Source of the DNA: Hellea sp.
GTDB lineage: Bacteria > Pseudomonadota > Alphaproteobacteria > Caulobacterales > Maricaulaceae
DNA length: 64,000 bases
Direction of reading: 5' to 3'
Assembly (NCBI GenBank): GCA_028224375.1
Contig: JAOIVW010000007.1
Span: forward strand, 1-64,000
Below, in pieces: positions 52,504-62,977 of this stretch. The notes under the pieces are model-generated. The model was not told the DNA's origin. It ran no database searches and saw only the letters and a program-made list of their open reading frames with translations. The translations under genes and the position numbers were made by a program. Position 1 is the first letter of the stretch; every line of letters starts with the position of its first letter.

Positions 52504-52652
52504 CTTCTCCCCGCACGCGGGGGGAAGTGGCTGGAGCGAAGCGGAGGTCGATGGGGGGTGACTGTCGACAAAATACAAACCGTCAGTGTTTAGACGAACG
52601 TGGCCCCCCATCCCCCCCTGCGGGGGTACTTCCCCCCATGAATGGGGAGAAG
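52504..52652. repeat. Palindromic dispersed element, copy C
   Basis: A 149-bp unit beginning CTTCTCCCC and ending GGGGAGAAG. Inner blocks ATGGGGGG and CCCCCCAT pair across a central spacer, and each end has its own stem. It lies between divergent ubiA and rsmE. The right flank GAAATAT is shared with copy A (GGAAATAT). Confidence 0.8.
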
Positions 52653-52715
52653 AAATATGACGTTCGTTACTCATAAACACGTGATTACCCTCGCTTCATC
52701 CCTTATAGCAATCCC

Positions 52716-53450
52716 ATGCGTGAAAATTACACACTGACTCGGCTTTATGTTGAAACGGCTTTAGGCGAGGGCGCGGCTGTTGAGCTATCCAAAGACCAAG
52801 CCCATTACCTCGGCAATGTTCTGCGCAAAGGCGCGGGTGATGCGGTTCGCCTCTTTAATGCAGAAGATGGTGAATGGCGGGCAGAAATTTCAGCTGTGTC
52901 CAAACGCGCGGCGACGCTTCTTGTGACAGAGCAATTGCGCGACCCCAAAGCGTGCCCAGATATCACGCTCTGCTTTGCGCCCGTCCGTAAACACCGCACG
53001 ACATTTATTATAGAAAAAGCGGCCGAGCTTGGCGTGAGAACTTTGCAGCCCGTCATTACAGCCCGCACGCAATTTCCGAAATTCAATGTTGAGAAAGCCC
53101 GCCTGCAAGCGATTGAAGCGGCGGAACAGACCGAGCGGCTTGATATTCCCGTGATTGAGGCACCGCAAAAATTGGACGCGATGCTGATGGGATGGGATAC
53201 GGACCGCAGCCTGATTTTCGCGGATGAGGCTGGCGGCGCAAAACCTGCGGCGGAAGCCCTGCGAAGGCTAAACGGACCTGCAGCCATATTAATCGGCCCC
53301 GAAGGCGGGTTCACGCCGCAAGAACGGGAATTACTACATGCCCAAGATTTCGTGACTCCCGTTTCGCTTGGCCCACGGATATTGCGCGCTGACACGGCGG
53401 CGCTTTCACTCCTAACCCTCTGGCAAGCTGCGCAGGGCGATTGGCGCTAG
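52716..53450 (+). CDS. rsmE: 16S rRNA (uracil(1498)-N(3))-methyltransferase
   Basis: A 244-residue SPOUT methyltransferase that modifies U1498 of 16S rRNA. The N-terminal PUA-like domain contains HYLGNVLRKGAGD. The knot domain contains ITARTQF, QTERLDIP, the SAM loop ILIGPEGGFTPQE and LGPRILRADTAALS. It stands alone after a dispersed element. Confidence 0.93.
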   Translation: MRENYTLTRLYVETALGEGAAVELSKDQAHYLGNVLRKGAGDAVRLFNAEDGEWRAEISAVSKRAATLLVTEQLRDPKACPDITLCFAPVRKHRTTFIIEKAAELGVRTLQPVITARTQFPKFNVEKARLQAIEAAEQTERLDIPVIEAPQKLDAMLMGWDTDRSLIFADEAGGAKPAAEALRRLNGPAAILIGPEGGFTPQERELLHAQDFVTPVSLGPRILRADTAALSLLTLWQAAQGDWR

Positions 53451-53500
53451 GCCCATTCACTTCTGAACACCGCTCATTCTATGCCGCCGCTTGCCGCCTT

Positions 53501-53516
53501 ATGCAATTTGTTGCAT
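53501..53516. promoter_or_regulatory. ATGCA-N6-TGCAT dyad before the monooxygenase gene
   Basis: ATGCAA (53501-53506) and TTGCAT (53511-53516) form a dyad eight bases before the ATG. Core sequence and spacing equal the dyad at 16629-16650, so the same repressor may serve both. Confidence 0.5.
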
Positions 53517-53524
53517 GCTAACGC

Positions 53525-55006
53525 ATGAGCACAGAAAATATCTATGATATGGTCATTATTGGCGCGGGGCTTTCGGGCATTGGCGCGGCGTGTCGTTATC
53601 GAACTCAATTCCCTGATGACAGCTTAGCCTTGATTGAGTCGCGCGATGCCATAGGCGGGACATGGGACTTATTCCGTTATCCTGGTATTCGCTCAGATTC
53701 GGATATGCTCACCCTTGGTTATGATTTTCGCCCTTGGGTGGGGGATAAGACTTTGGCGGATGGGCCCAGTATTAAACGCTATGTCGAAACAGTCGCCGAA
53801 GAATATGGCATTACGCCCTACATCCAATTTGGCTCTAAGGTCACAACGCTGGACTTTTCATCTGAAGAAGACCTTTGGACGGTCACGATTACGGATGCCA
53901 AAACAGGTCAGACCCGCCGCATCCGCACGCGCTTTATTATATCAGCGGCAGGTTATTATAAATATGACGAGGGCTATACGCCCGAATTTGCGGGGCGCGA
54001 GGATTTCCAAGGTGATATCGTCCATCCGCAGCTCTGGCCTGAGGGTTTTGATTATAGCGGCAAAAACATCATTGTCATCGGCTCTGGCGCGACGGCTGTG
54101 ACTCTTGTGCCGGAATTGGCTAAGACAGCTGGACATGTGACCATGCTTCAACGTTCGCCGAGCTATGTGGCCTCTATTCCGTCCAAAGACACAATCGGAA
54201 ATCTCATGCGGCGCATATTCCCTGCTAAGACGGCTTTTAAGATTAACCGCGCGAAGAATATCTGGCTGTCCAAGACCATGTATGAGCGGGCGCGCAAAAA
54301 CCCTGAAAAGACGAAGCAGTGGTTTCGGAAAAAAATCCATAAATCTTTGGGCAAGGACTATCCTGTCGATAAGCATTTTAATCCTGATTACGAGCCGTGG
54401 GATCAGCGGGTCTGTATGATCCCCGATGAGGATATGTTCATCGCTATTCGGGACGGGCGGGCAAGCGTGGCGACGGACCATATTGAGCGCTTTACCGAAA
54501 GCGGCATTTTGCTCACATCAGGTGAGGAACTAGCCGCTGATATTATCGTGACGGCGACAGGACTAAATGTTGTCTTTAACGGGCAGAGCGATTTGTTTAT
54601 TGACGGCCACCCCATTCAAGTTTCGGACAGCTACGGATATAAAGGGATTATGTATTCAGATGTGCCAAACCTTGTCTCGGTCTTTGGTTATACAAATGCG
54701 TCTTGGACTTTGCGGGCGGATTTGATTTCTCAATTTGCGGTGAGGGTGCTCAGCCATATGAAAGAGAAGGGCTATAGCCGCGCTATGCCGGTCGCGCCTG
54801 AAGGCATGCCGCGTAGGCCCTATCTTGATTTTCAAGCCGGATATTTAATGCGGGTTTTTGATGAACTGCCGAGTCAGGGTGATAGGCACCCTTGGCAGAA
54901 CTTACAAAACTATAAGATGGATCAAAAATTGATGCTGGACGATCCGATAGATGATGGGGCTTTGATATTTTCCAAAGCCATAGCTCAACAAATGGCGGCA
55001 GAATAA
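53525..55006 (+). CDS. EthA-like flavin monooxygenase (Baeyer-Villiger type)
   Basis: A 493-residue FAD- and NADPH-dependent monooxygenase. Nucleotide motifs are GAGLSGIGAA (FAD) and IGSGATAVTLVPEL (NADPH). FRYPGIRSDSDM and LQRSPSYVASIPSKD are typical of the EthA group. Such enzymes insert oxygen into ketones or thio-compounds. No ribosome site is seen before the ATG, so the transcript may be leaderless. The SDR gene follows after 12 bases; a pathway of alcohol oxidation and then Baeyer-Villiger cleavage is likely. The dyad before it links it to the acyl-CoA dehydrogenase operons. Confidence 0.88.
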   Translation: MSTENIYDMVIIGAGLSGIGAACRYRTQFPDDSLALIESRDAIGGTWDLFRYPGIRSDSDMLTLGYDFRPWVGDKTLADGPSIKRYVETVAEEYGITPYIQFGSKVTTLDFSSEEDLWTVTITDAKTGQTRRIRTRFIISAAGYYKYDEGYTPEFAGREDFQGDIVHPQLWPEGFDYSGKNIIVIGSGATAVTLVPELAKTAGHVTMLQRSPSYVASIPSKDTIGNLMRRIFPAKTAFKINRAKNIWLSKTMYERARKNPEKTKQWFRKKIHKSLGKDYPVDKHFNPDYEPWDQRVCMIPDEDMFIAIRDGRASVATDHIERFTESGILLTSGEELAADIIVTATGLNVVFNGQSDLFIDGHPIQVSDSYGYKGIMYSDVPNLVSVFGYTNASWTLRADLISQFAVRVLSHMKEKGYSRAMPVAPEGMPRRPYLDFQAGYLMRVFDELPSQGDRHPWQNLQNYKMDQKLMLDDPIDDGALIFSKAIAQQMAAE

Positions 55007-55018
55007 TGGGTGTGCATA

Positions 55019-55852
55019 ATGAGTATATATAAAGATAAAATTTGTGTTGTCACGGGCGCGGCGTCAGGCATTGGCCGCGCTTTGGCGATATCTTTGGCTG
55101 AGAGCGGCGCGCAATTGGCGCTGAGCGATATCAACGCGGAAGGGTTATCTGAGACCGTACAGATGGTTGGCGGTTCTAATAAGGTCATGAGCGATGTCTT
55201 TGACATGGCCGATGCTCAGGCCATTTCGGATTACGCCGATAAGGTCGAGACCACGCTTGGCGCGTCTGATTACGTGTTTAATGTCGCGGGACTGACTCGC
55301 GTGGGTAACTTTGTCGATACGCCATTGGAGTCGATGGAGAAGGTCATGGACGTCAATTATTGGGGCGTTGTGCGCATGACCAAAGCCTTTATGGATCAAA
55401 TATTGGCAAAGACAGGAACCATCGTGAACATCTCAAGTGTCTTTGGGTTTATCGGTTATGCGGGGCAAACGCATTATTGCGCGTCAAAATTTGCGGTGAG
55501 GGGATTTACGGAAACTCTGGCGCAAGAGCTTAAAGGCACAGGCGTTGGCGTCTGCTCCGTTCATCCCGGCGGAGTTAAAACGAATATAGCCCGAAGCGCG
55601 ATTGCGGATAAATTACCTGACAATGGCGTAACACGCGAAGAAATGGATGCAGGTTTTGATAAGATGGCAATTACGTCTCCTGAAAAAGCGGCGCAAGTCA
55701 TTCTGAAAGGCGCGGCCAAGAAGAAGCGCCGTATTCTCATTGGCGGCGATGCACGTTTCATCTCGATTGTGTCGCGCTTATTCCCTGTAGCTTATACGAA
55801 AATCCTTGAGAAATACTCAGGGGATAATGTGATATTGGGAAATAAGCCCTAA
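55019..55852 (+). CDS. Short-chain dehydrogenase/reductase
   Basis: A 277-residue SDR with TGAASGIG, the acidic LSDINAE after the second strand, NVAG, and the catalytic NISSVFG and YCASK. It follows the EthA-like monooxygenase on the same strand and could make its ketone substrate from an alcohol. The ATG at 55019 is chosen over a GTG at 55010. Confidence 0.88.
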   Translation: MSIYKDKICVVTGAASGIGRALAISLAESGAQLALSDINAEGLSETVQMVGGSNKVMSDVFDMADAQAISDYADKVETTLGASDYVFNVAGLTRVGNFVDTPLESMEKVMDVNYWGVVRMTKAFMDQILAKTGTIVNISSVFGFIGYAGQTHYCASKFAVRGFTETLAQELKGTGVGVCSVHPGGVKTNIARSAIADKLPDNGVTREEMDAGFDKMAITSPEKAAQVILKGAAKKKRRILIGGDARFISIVSRLFPVAYTKILEKYSGDNVILGNKP

Positions 55853-55946
55853 AGCCGCTTAGGCTGGCTCTACCATCACAAATTCTTTTAAGCGCCATGC
55901 TGTTTTCTGGCTTGCTCGACTCCATCAACCCAATTAAAGGCCACTT

Positions 55947-57293
55947 ATGGCTAAGCACACCCCCATCATTGAACATAAATCCCAGATGATTGAACATCTG
56001 ATGGCAGGCTGTAAGCCTAAACCGGATTGGCGTATCGGGACGGAGCATGAGAAAATTGGGTTCTGCCTCAAGTCTCTGAAACCCATTCCTTATGAAGGCG
56101 GTATCAAAACTATTTTGGAGGGCTTGCAGCGTTTCAAATGGGAGCCAGTCTTTGAAGGCCCGAATGTTATCGCGCTTAAGCGAGACGGGGCCTCTGTGTC
56201 ACTGGAACCCGGAGGTCAACTCGAACTCTCTGGCGCGCCGCTTGAACATGTTCACCAGACTTGCCGCGAGGTGTCGCAGCATTTGCGCGAGGTCAAAGAG
56301 GTCGCCGATGAAATCAATGCGGGCTTTATATCTTTGGGGTTTCGCGCTGATACCAAATTAGAAGATGTGCCTGTCATGCCCAAGGGCCGCTATAAAATCA
56401 TGCGCGACTATATGCAGAAAGTCGGCACGCTTGGCCGCGAAATGATGTTTCGCACATGCACGGTTCAAACCAATCTCGATTTTTCGACTGAGTCAGACAT
56501 GGTCAAAAAGTTCCGCGTGAGCCTTGCCTTGCAGCCCATCGCCACAGCGCTGTTTGCAAATTCGCCTTTCATGGAAGGCAAGCTGAACGGCTATAAGTCT
56601 TACCGCTCTCGCGTCTGGCTCGATACAGATCCTGATCGTACGGGTATGTTGCCTTTTGTCTTTGATGAAGGCTTTGGCTTTGAGCAATATATTGATTATG
56701 CGCTGGATGTGCCGATGTATTTTGTTTATCGCGGCGGTGAATATCTGGACGCGTCAGGTAAGTCGTTTCGTGATTTTCTGGACGGTAAGCTTGATATCGT
56801 TCCGGGCGAAAAGCCTACGCTTTCTGATTTTGATGATCATCTCTCAACAATATTCCCTGAAGTCAGGCTCAAAACATTTCTGGAAATGCGCGGCTGCGAT
56901 ACGGGGCCTTGGGGTGAGTTGTGCGCAATGCCGGCCTTTTGGGTCGGGCTGATCTATGATCAAGCCGCGCTGGATACGGCGTGGGACTTCGTCAAGGACT
57001 GGACGGCTGAGGAACGCGAGCAGCTTCGCCGCCACGTGCCTAAAATGGGTCTTCAAACACCGTTTAGGGACAAGACAATCCGGGACTTAGCTGTCGCCGT
57101 GATGGAAATTTCTCGCGCAGGCCTGAACGCCAGAGCGCGCCTAAATGCTCATGGCGAAAACGAGACCATTTTCCTTCAAGAGCTGGATGAATTTGTGCGC
57201 TCGGGCAAAAGCAATGCAGATCGCTTAATCGATAAATTCAACGGAGAGTGGGGCGGAGATATTTTGCGAGTCTATCAAGACTGCCGTTATTAA
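55947..57293 (+). CDS. gshA: Glutamate--cysteine ligase
   Basis: The first enzyme of glutathione synthesis. The 448-residue protein is the alphaproteobacterial/plant-type ligase. Seen are GTEHEKIGF near the start, EPGGQLELSGAPLEH, MRTCTVQ-like MFRTCTVQTNLD, and SFRDFLDG followed by MRGCDTGPW near the end of the active-site region. It ends directly against the stop of the converging TonB-dependent receptor, with no bases between. Confidence 0.93.
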   Translation: MAKHTPIIEHKSQMIEHLMAGCKPKPDWRIGTEHEKIGFCLKSLKPIPYEGGIKTILEGLQRFKWEPVFEGPNVIALKRDGASVSLEPGGQLELSGAPLEHVHQTCREVSQHLREVKEVADEINAGFISLGFRADTKLEDVPVMPKGRYKIMRDYMQKVGTLGREMMFRTCTVQTNLDFSTESDMVKKFRVSLALQPIATALFANSPFMEGKLNGYKSYRSRVWLDTDPDRTGMLPFVFDEGFGFEQYIDYALDVPMYFVYRGGEYLDASGKSFRDFLDGKLDIVPGEKPTLSDFDDHLSTIFPEVRLKTFLEMRGCDTGPWGELCAMPAFWVGLIYDQAALDTAWDFVKDWTAEEREQLRRHVPKMGLQTPFRDKTIRDLAVAVMEISRAGLNARARLNAHGENETIFLQELDEFVRSGKSNADRLIDKFNGEWGGDILRVYQDCRY

Positions 57294-59333
57294 TTAGAAC
57301 GTATCTGAAATCTGCAAGCCTATGCGTCGTCCGCGTCGACGGGTGAAAAACTCACCCCCGATAAGGTCTCCATTTCTGTCGCCGTCAAAAATCAATCGCT
57401 CTCGCTCGACATTGAATTGCAAAATATTCTGGAAAAGAACGTCCACGCGCATTCCAAAAATGTCTTTATTGGTGATGCGCACAAGGTTACGGGGTTCACG
57501 AAATGTAACTTCGAAGCTCTGGTCTAGTCTAAAAAATGTGCTTTGTTTGAAATTATTAAACTCTAGGCCCCATGCCCAGTTCGAATTGGGAATATCATGG
57601 GTTAATTCAAAGTCGTAATCCCACACCAATGTGTCATTTATTTTGCGTGACCGTCCCGTAACAGGATCGTCAATCTTACTGTCTTCAAGTCCGCCTGAGA
57701 GATCAAGGCGAAGCCCTTTCGCGCCTAACGTATCAAAGACGAGCGTCATATTCCCATCAATGCCATAGCGGAAGGCATTGTCCAGATTGCCGGGGCCTTC
57801 ACTGCCATCTGAAAAGAGAATTCTATCAATCGGGTCTTCGATAAAGCGGGCAAAGGCTGTGAGCGTGCCGGATAGGGCGCCGGCGCTTTTACGTTCAAGC
57901 TCGATTTCTGCGTTCCAGAATTGGGTCGGGACTATTTGACTATTACCTGTGGAGGCTGTCGCATCGGACAAATTTACGGAAGAGACAAATGTGCCAAAAT
58001 CAAGTTGGTCGACATCCCGCTCTAATTTAGCCCGCCAGACATATTTGTCGCTGATATCATAACTGGCTGAGATAAACCCTTTAGGCCGAAAGAAAGTACG
58101 GGCGGGATCGTCAAGCGTGGTGACGTCCAGTTCAGAATATTCAGCGCCCAGAGACGCCTGTAAATTAATTTTTGGCGTTAAGGGGCGGCTATGCGTGATG
58201 TTCGCTTCTGTGCGTTTTTCTTCAACGCGGACATCGCCAAATGTCAGCGGCGTGAAAGAATTTGCAAATTCCGTTTCGCTGTCCAGATAGTTAAACGCGC
58301 CTTCCCATGATAGCTGCCAATCTTGCGAGGTGCCCGACTTCCAGCTATATTCCGCGCGGCCAATAAATTCGCCCTCTTCGTCGAAGCGGTTAAAGATGGA
58401 TCTGAATTCGTCTTCCCCTTCAGGAAAGGACACAAAAGAGTTGTTAAAATCGCTGTCTTCGAAGCTGTGCAAGCCAATGAGTTTTAACGTGCCTTTGCCG
58501 AGCGGGAAGGCGTAGTCACCGCCGATTTCATATTCAAATTCGTCTTCGCCATTATCCGTAAAGCTCTGCCCTGTTTGGCCTTCCGGCTGGACGGCTTGGA
58601 ACATTTCGCGCACGCCCGTTCGAAGATTGTTTGTGCCTACCGTGAGATTCATGTTTGCGACATGTCCGTTATCCGGCGTATAGGTCAGGTTGAGACTGGC
58701 TTCGGGGTTTTCCTGCGTGAAGAAGACATCCTCTTGCCGCTCTTCAAAGACGGTGCGATTGCCGTCAAAAAATTCTTCTCGGCCGACTTCGTTAAAGGTG
58801 AATTGCCCTGCATCCAGAGCCGCTACGAATTCAAGATTACCCCGCGTGCCCGTCACAGAAATTTCGCCTTCCATGAGCTGCGGATCCGTTCCGTCTTCAA
58901 AACGTGCGGCGTAAGACCAACTACCGGATAATGTTCCGGCGACTTGTGTCGTAATAATGTTGGCAACTTGTCCTGAAAGTCCCGGAATATCTAGGGAATC
59001 GCCGTCGAGAATGTCAATACGGGTTACGGATTCGGCGGGGATACGCCCTAAAATATCTCTTGCGTCAGACGATTTAGAAGAGGGCCTTCGTCCATTGATG
59101 AGAAGGTTCAAGCTTGCTTGGCCTAATCCGCGTTCCCCGCCGCTGCTGCCCTGTATCGTGAAGCCGGGAAGGCGCGCAACCATATCGCTGGCCGTGATAG
59201 GTTGAAATTGGTCAAAATAAGCGGGTTCAAAGCTCTCCTCGACTTCGCCGTCCAGATCGTTGTCTTGCGCATGGCTAACGTCACACGCAAAGGCAGCTAT
59301 AAAAGCAGCAAAGCAAATGGCCGTTTTACGCAA
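57294..59333 (-). CDS. TonB-dependent outer membrane receptor-like protein
   Basis: A 679-residue outer membrane protein. A signal peptide (ends DVSHAQ) is followed by a plug domain (about 40-150) with PITASDMVARLPGF, LLINGRRPS and SVTRIDILDGDS. A beta barrel of about 500 residues follows, and the C-terminus is Phe as in outer membrane barrels. No TonB box is obvious. It is divergent from a POT peptide transporter across 195 bases; joint uptake of peptides is a reasonable inference. Confidence 0.85.
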   Translation of the reverse strand: MRKTAICFAAFIAAFACDVSHAQDNDLDGEVEESFEPAYFDQFQPITASDMVARLPGFTIQGSSGGERGLGQASLNLLINGRRPSSKSSDARDILGRIPAESVTRIDILDGDSLDIPGLSGQVANIITTQVAGTLSGSWSYAARFEDGTDPQLMEGEISVTGTRGNLEFVAALDAGQFTFNEVGREEFFDGNRTVFEERQEDVFFTQENPEASLNLTYTPDNGHVANMNLTVGTNNLRTGVREMFQAVQPEGQTGQSFTDNGEDEFEYEIGGDYAFPLGKGTLKLIGLHSFEDSDFNNSFVSFPEGEDEFRSIFNRFDEEGEFIGRAEYSWKSGTSQDWQLSWEGAFNYLDSETEFANSFTPLTFGDVRVEEKRTEANITHSRPLTPKINLQASLGAEYSELDVTTLDDPARTFFRPKGFISASYDISDKYVWRAKLERDVDQLDFGTFVSSVNLSDATASTGNSQIVPTQFWNAEIELERKSAGALSGTLTAFARFIEDPIDRILFSDGSEGPGNLDNAFRYGIDGNMTLVFDTLGAKGLRLDLSGGLEDSKIDDPVTGRSRKINDTLVWDYDFELTHDIPNSNWAWGLEFNNFKQSTFFRLDQSFEVTFREPRNLVRITNKDIFGMRVDVLFQNILQFNVERERLIFDGDRNGDLIGGEFFTRRRGRRIGLQISDTF

Positions 59334-59528
59334 TGACTTCCCCTACACTTAGTCAATAAACAACCTCATTAAGGTTATAAAAAAATATCTCAACCTCAAT
59401 TTGCTACCGAATAGAAAATAAAACCCTAACGACCTAAAATTGGAGAGCAAAAATAACTTGTAAGCCCCGAATGGGCAGGGCAAAGAGTTGGAAAATAAAA
59501 TTTACGAACTCTCAGGGGAGTCACGCGC

Positions 59529-61160
59529 ATGTTTTACATAATTTTGGGGTCTATAGCTGTTTTAGGTGTGGCGATGTGCCTGTACCAAATGAGAAACCAT
59601 CCTAAAGGTCTCTTTATTCTTTTCTTTGCGGAAATGTGGGAGCGGTTTTCTTATTATGGCATGCGGGCTTTACTTGTTCTGTATCTAACGAAACATTTCT
59701 TATTTACGGATGGGCAGGCTTACGGTATTTATGGGGCTTATACCACATTGGTTTACGTCACCCCTGTTATTGGCGGCGTGTTAGCGGACAGATATTTAGG
59801 ACAACGAAAAGCCGTTCTATTTGGCGCTATTTTACTTGTCTTGGGCCATTTGGGTATGGCTTTCGAAGGGGAGCCTGTGACGGTCGCCGCTGAACGTAGC
59901 GGTTCTATCATGAATATTTTCTATCTTTCTCTTGCCCTCATCATTGCAGGTGTAGGCTTCTTGAAAGCTAATATTTCCGCGATTGTTGGTGAGCTTTACG
60001 AGAAAACAGATGAACGCCGTGATGGCGCCTTTACGATTTTCTATGTCGGTATCAACTTAGGTGCTTTTGGCGGCGCGTTAATCGCAGGCGGCCTTGGCGA
60101 AACCTTTGGTTGGAAATACGGTTTTGGTCTGGCCGGTATCGGAATGCTCTTCGGCCTTATCGCCTTTATGTGGGGTAAACCACTGCTTCAAGGTGCGGGT
60201 GAACCGCCAAATCCTGCTGCGCTTACAGCGAAAAAGTTCGCGGGGCTTTCCACCGAGTGGATGATCTATTTGGCAACATTAGTTGGGGTTGGAGTTATTT
60301 GGTTTCTTATCCAAGATGAGGGTGCCGTTAAGTGGGTTCTTTATGCGGCTTTCGCAATTGTTTATCTCTACATTATTATTTCGTCAGTCATCACTTTGCC
60401 GCCGCATCCGCGTAATCGAATATTTGCGGCCTTGATTTTAATCTCGGTGCAAGTTCTCTTCTGGGCACTATTCGAGCAAGCCGGGTCTTCGCTTTCACTC
60501 TTCACAGACCGTTCAGTTGACCGAACAATTTTCGGACAAGAGATTAAGACCTCTGTGTTCCAGTCACTCAATGCGATGTATATCGTTCTTCTGGGTCCAC
60601 TTTTTGCAGCCCTTTGGGTTTGGCTAGGTAAGAGAAACATGGACCCCTCAGCGCCAGCAAAGTTTGGCTTAGGCGTTGTACAGCTTGGCCTGGGTTTCCT
60701 CGTCCTTGTCTGGGGCGCGACGGCTGCAGGCGCAAATATGACACCAGTTATATTTATCTTCTTGATATACCTTCTTCATACAACAGGTGAGCTTTGCTTA
60801 TCTCCTGTGGGTCTTTCAGCCATGACACGCCTTTCAACGCCTAAGATGGTTGGTCTGATTATGGGCGCTTGGTTCTTAGCCTCAGGTTTTGGTAACTTCG
60901 CGGCGGCTCAGATTGCAAAACTTACGGCTGCAGATGGCGGCGGAGTCGAACAAGTCATAAGTGTCTACTCGACAGTCGGTAAGCTGGCAGTGGGTGTCGG
61001 CATTGCGTTAATCGTAATATCGCCGCTCATTAAAAAGATGATGCATTTAGATACACTCGATGCTGATACGAAGGCTTACAATGAGAAGCATGGTATCACT
61101 ATGGACGGCGAAGATATGGTTGGTGAGCGTATGTCACCAACTGGTAAGCCTGTTTCATAG
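59529..61160 (+). CDS. POT/PTR-family proton-dependent peptide transporter
   Basis: A 543-residue inner-membrane transporter with about 14 helices that imports di- and tripeptides with protons. The family signature appears as FFAEMWERFSYYGMRALL near the N-terminus and FTIFYVGINLGAFGG later. GELCLSPVGLSAMTRLSTPK corresponds to the second PTR signature. An AGGGGAG site supports the start. It is divergent from the TonB-dependent receptor-like gene and has a strong terminator after it. Confidence 0.93.
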   Translation: MFYIILGSIAVLGVAMCLYQMRNHPKGLFILFFAEMWERFSYYGMRALLVLYLTKHFLFTDGQAYGIYGAYTTLVYVTPVIGGVLADRYLGQRKAVLFGAILLVLGHLGMAFEGEPVTVAAERSGSIMNIFYLSLALIIAGVGFLKANISAIVGELYEKTDERRDGAFTIFYVGINLGAFGGALIAGGLGETFGWKYGFGLAGIGMLFGLIAFMWGKPLLQGAGEPPNPAALTAKKFAGLSTEWMIYLATLVGVGVIWFLIQDEGAVKWVLYAAFAIVYLYIIISSVITLPPHPRNRIFAALILISVQVLFWALFEQAGSSLSLFTDRSVDRTIFGQEIKTSVFQSLNAMYIVLLGPLFAALWVWLGKRNMDPSAPAKFGLGVVQLGLGFLVLVWGATAAGANMTPVIFIFLIYLLHTTGELCLSPVGLSAMTRLSTPKMVGLIMGAWFLASGFGNFAAAQIAKLTAADGGGVEQVISVYSTVGKLAVGVGIALIVISPLIKKMMHLDTLDADTKAYNEKHGITMDGEDMVGERMSPTGKPVS

Positions 61161-61180
61161 CTTTAGGTTGATAACCTAAT

Positions 61181-61211
61181 AAAAAAGCCCGCTCGTTTGA
61201 GCGGGCTTTTT
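61181..61211. terminator. Bidirectional intrinsic terminator
   Basis: GCCCGCTC (61187-61194) and GAGCGGGC (61199-61206) pair perfectly with loop GTTT. A6 precedes and T5 follows, so it serves both the POT transporter and the converging DUF937 gene. Confidence 0.9.
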
Positions 61212-61234
61212 CTTTATTTAAATATGACCGAGCT

Positions 61235-61915
61235 TTATCTGCGGTTCATTGCCATTTGCAGAATATCATCCATGACAGATCCATCGCCATCAGCGTCTAG
61301 CATTTTACCAATCATGCCCATGCCTTGTTGATGGGCTTGTTGCTGCTGCTGAACGGCTTGGCGTTGCTGTTTGGCTTTGCCGCCTAGCACTGCGCTTAGA
61401 ATGCCGCCTAAACCGCCGCCTGATGCGCTTTGATTACCGCCGCCCATAAGGTGTTGCATGGCCATGCCTGTTAGTGCCGATTGCATTGTCGGCTGCTTTG
61501 TCTGTTTGGATAGGCTACCCATTGCCATTGTTGCGACAAGGGGAAGAAGCTTTTTTAGCACGTCTGACCCGATGCCTGTTTTCTCGGCCGCACGACCAGC
61601 GACAGCGCGGGAGACGTCTTTTGAACCAAATAGGTGGCCGAGTATCGCATTGCCATCATTGACGGTTTGCGGCTGACCAAGCATTTGCGGATTTTCGAGA
61701 TATTGCTCGTGCTGTCCGCCTTGAAGCGCGCCGAGTAAGCCCGCAAGCCCCTGCGGGTTAGCTGTGTTTTGCTTTAGCGCGGATGAAATCGCTGGCAATA
61801 AAGCCGCAATCGCGCTTTGGCTCTGCTGTTGGTTTAATCCAAGCTGTGCACCCGCTTGTTGGGCTATTGCGCCGCCTTGGGCGCTCATTATCATATCAAG
61901 TAAATTCATCGCCAT
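61235..61915 (-). CDS. DUF937 protein
   Basis: A 226-residue protein rich in Gln, Gly and Ala, with the DUF937 pattern MNLLDMIMSAQGG and GLNQQQSQSAIAALLPAIS. A Gln-rich stretch (QQRQAVQQQQQAHQQ, about 185-200) and an acidic calcium-like loop (DADGDGSVMDDIL) end it. The function of the family is unknown. A GGAGGAG-like site precedes the start. Confidence 0.82.
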   Translation of the reverse strand: MAMNLLDMIMSAQGGAIAQQAGAQLGLNQQQSQSAIAALLPAISSALKQNTANPQGLAGLLGALQGGQHEQYLENPQMLGQPQTVNDGNAILGHLFGSKDVSRAVAGRAAEKTGIGSDVLKKLLPLVATMAMGSLSKQTKQPTMQSALTGMAMQHLMGGGNQSASGGGLGGILSAVLGGKAKQQRQAVQQQQQAHQQGMGMIGKMLDADGDGSVMDDILQMAMNRR

Positions 61916-61965
61916 TGTGGCTCTCCTCCATATTACCTGACCGCTCTATAGAGGATGAAGTCTAA

Positions 61966-62907
61966 TTAGCCAAACAATTTGGACACCGACTCATCATTAG
62001 CAATACGGCGAATAGCTTCGCCCATCAGCGTTGAGATGGATACTTCGCGAATACGCTCACATGTTTTGACTTTATCGGGCTGGGAAATCGAATCTGTTAT
62101 GACAAGTTCTGTCAGCTCTGATTTATTGATGCGCTCAACGGCAGGGTCTGAAAGCACGCCGTGGGTGATATAGGCGGAAACTGAATTGGCGCCGTGATCT
62201 TTTAGCGCTTTGGCCGCGTTACACAGCGTGCCCCCTGAATCGATAATGTCATCATAAAGAATACAGGTCCGGCCTGCGACGTCGCCGATAATGTTCATAA
62301 CTTCCGACTCGCCCGCTTTGGGACGTCTCTTGTCAACAATGGCGATGTCGGCATCAAATTGCTTGGCGATAGAGCGCGTGCGCACCACACCGCCTGTATC
62401 AGGCGAGACGAAAAGAAGTTTTGCGCGGTCTTTTTTGGAAAAGCGGTCTTTGATGTCATCGACAAAGACTGGCTGTCCGAAGAGATTATCCGTCGGGATG
62501 TCAAAGAAGCCTTGTATCTGGCCTGCATGAAGGTCAGCCGTCAGAACACGGTGCGCGCCAGCTTTGGAAATCAGGTTCGCGACAAGCTTGGCGGAAATTG
62601 GTGTGCGCCCGCCTGTCTTACGGTCTTGGCGGGCATAACCGAAATAGGGCAGAACAGCCGTGATGCGTTTCGCGGAGGCGCGAACCAGAGCGTCAATCAA
62701 GATAAGCAATTCCATCAAATGGTCATTGGCCGGGGCGGAAGTTGGCTGGATGAGAAAAATATCTTCGCCGCGCACATTCTCATTGATTTTGGCGAAGATT
62801 TCCTGATCGCGAAAGCGCTCAATATCAACTTGTGTTAAGGGGACGTCGAGCACATCAGCTATGCTGCGCGCCAAGGGTTCATTGGCGGTTCCGCTAATCA
62901 ATTTCAT
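61966..62907 (-). CDS. prs: Ribose-phosphate pyrophosphokinase
   Basis: It makes PRPP from ribose 5-phosphate and ATP for nucleotide, histidine and tryptophan synthesis. The 313-residue protein starts MKLISG at 62907 (an ATG four codons earlier is possible). It shows [15 protein letters not shown], the catalytic [21 protein letters not shown], and the PRPP loop [12 protein letters not shown]. Class I length and motifs are complete. Confidence 0.95.
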   Translation of the reverse strand: MKLISGTANEPLARSIADVLDVPLTQVDIERFRDQEIFAKINENVRGEDIFLIQPTSAPANDHLMELLILIDALVRASAKRITAVLPYFGYARQDRKTGGRTPISAKLVANLISKAGAHRVLTADLHAGQIQGFFDIPTDNLFGQPVFVDDIKDRFSKKDRAKLLFVSPDTGGVVRTRSIAKQFDADIAIVDKRRPKAGESEVMNIIGDVAGRTCILYDDIIDSGGTLCNAAKALKDHGANSVSAYITHGVLSDPAVERINKSELTELVITDSISQPDKVKTCERIREVSISTLMGEAIRRIANDESVSKLFG

Positions 62908-62977
62908 GGGCTCATTCACCTTCGAGCTATGTGTATTATTTGTGAACGTCCTTAAGGCGGCGATGGCGTAATGTAAA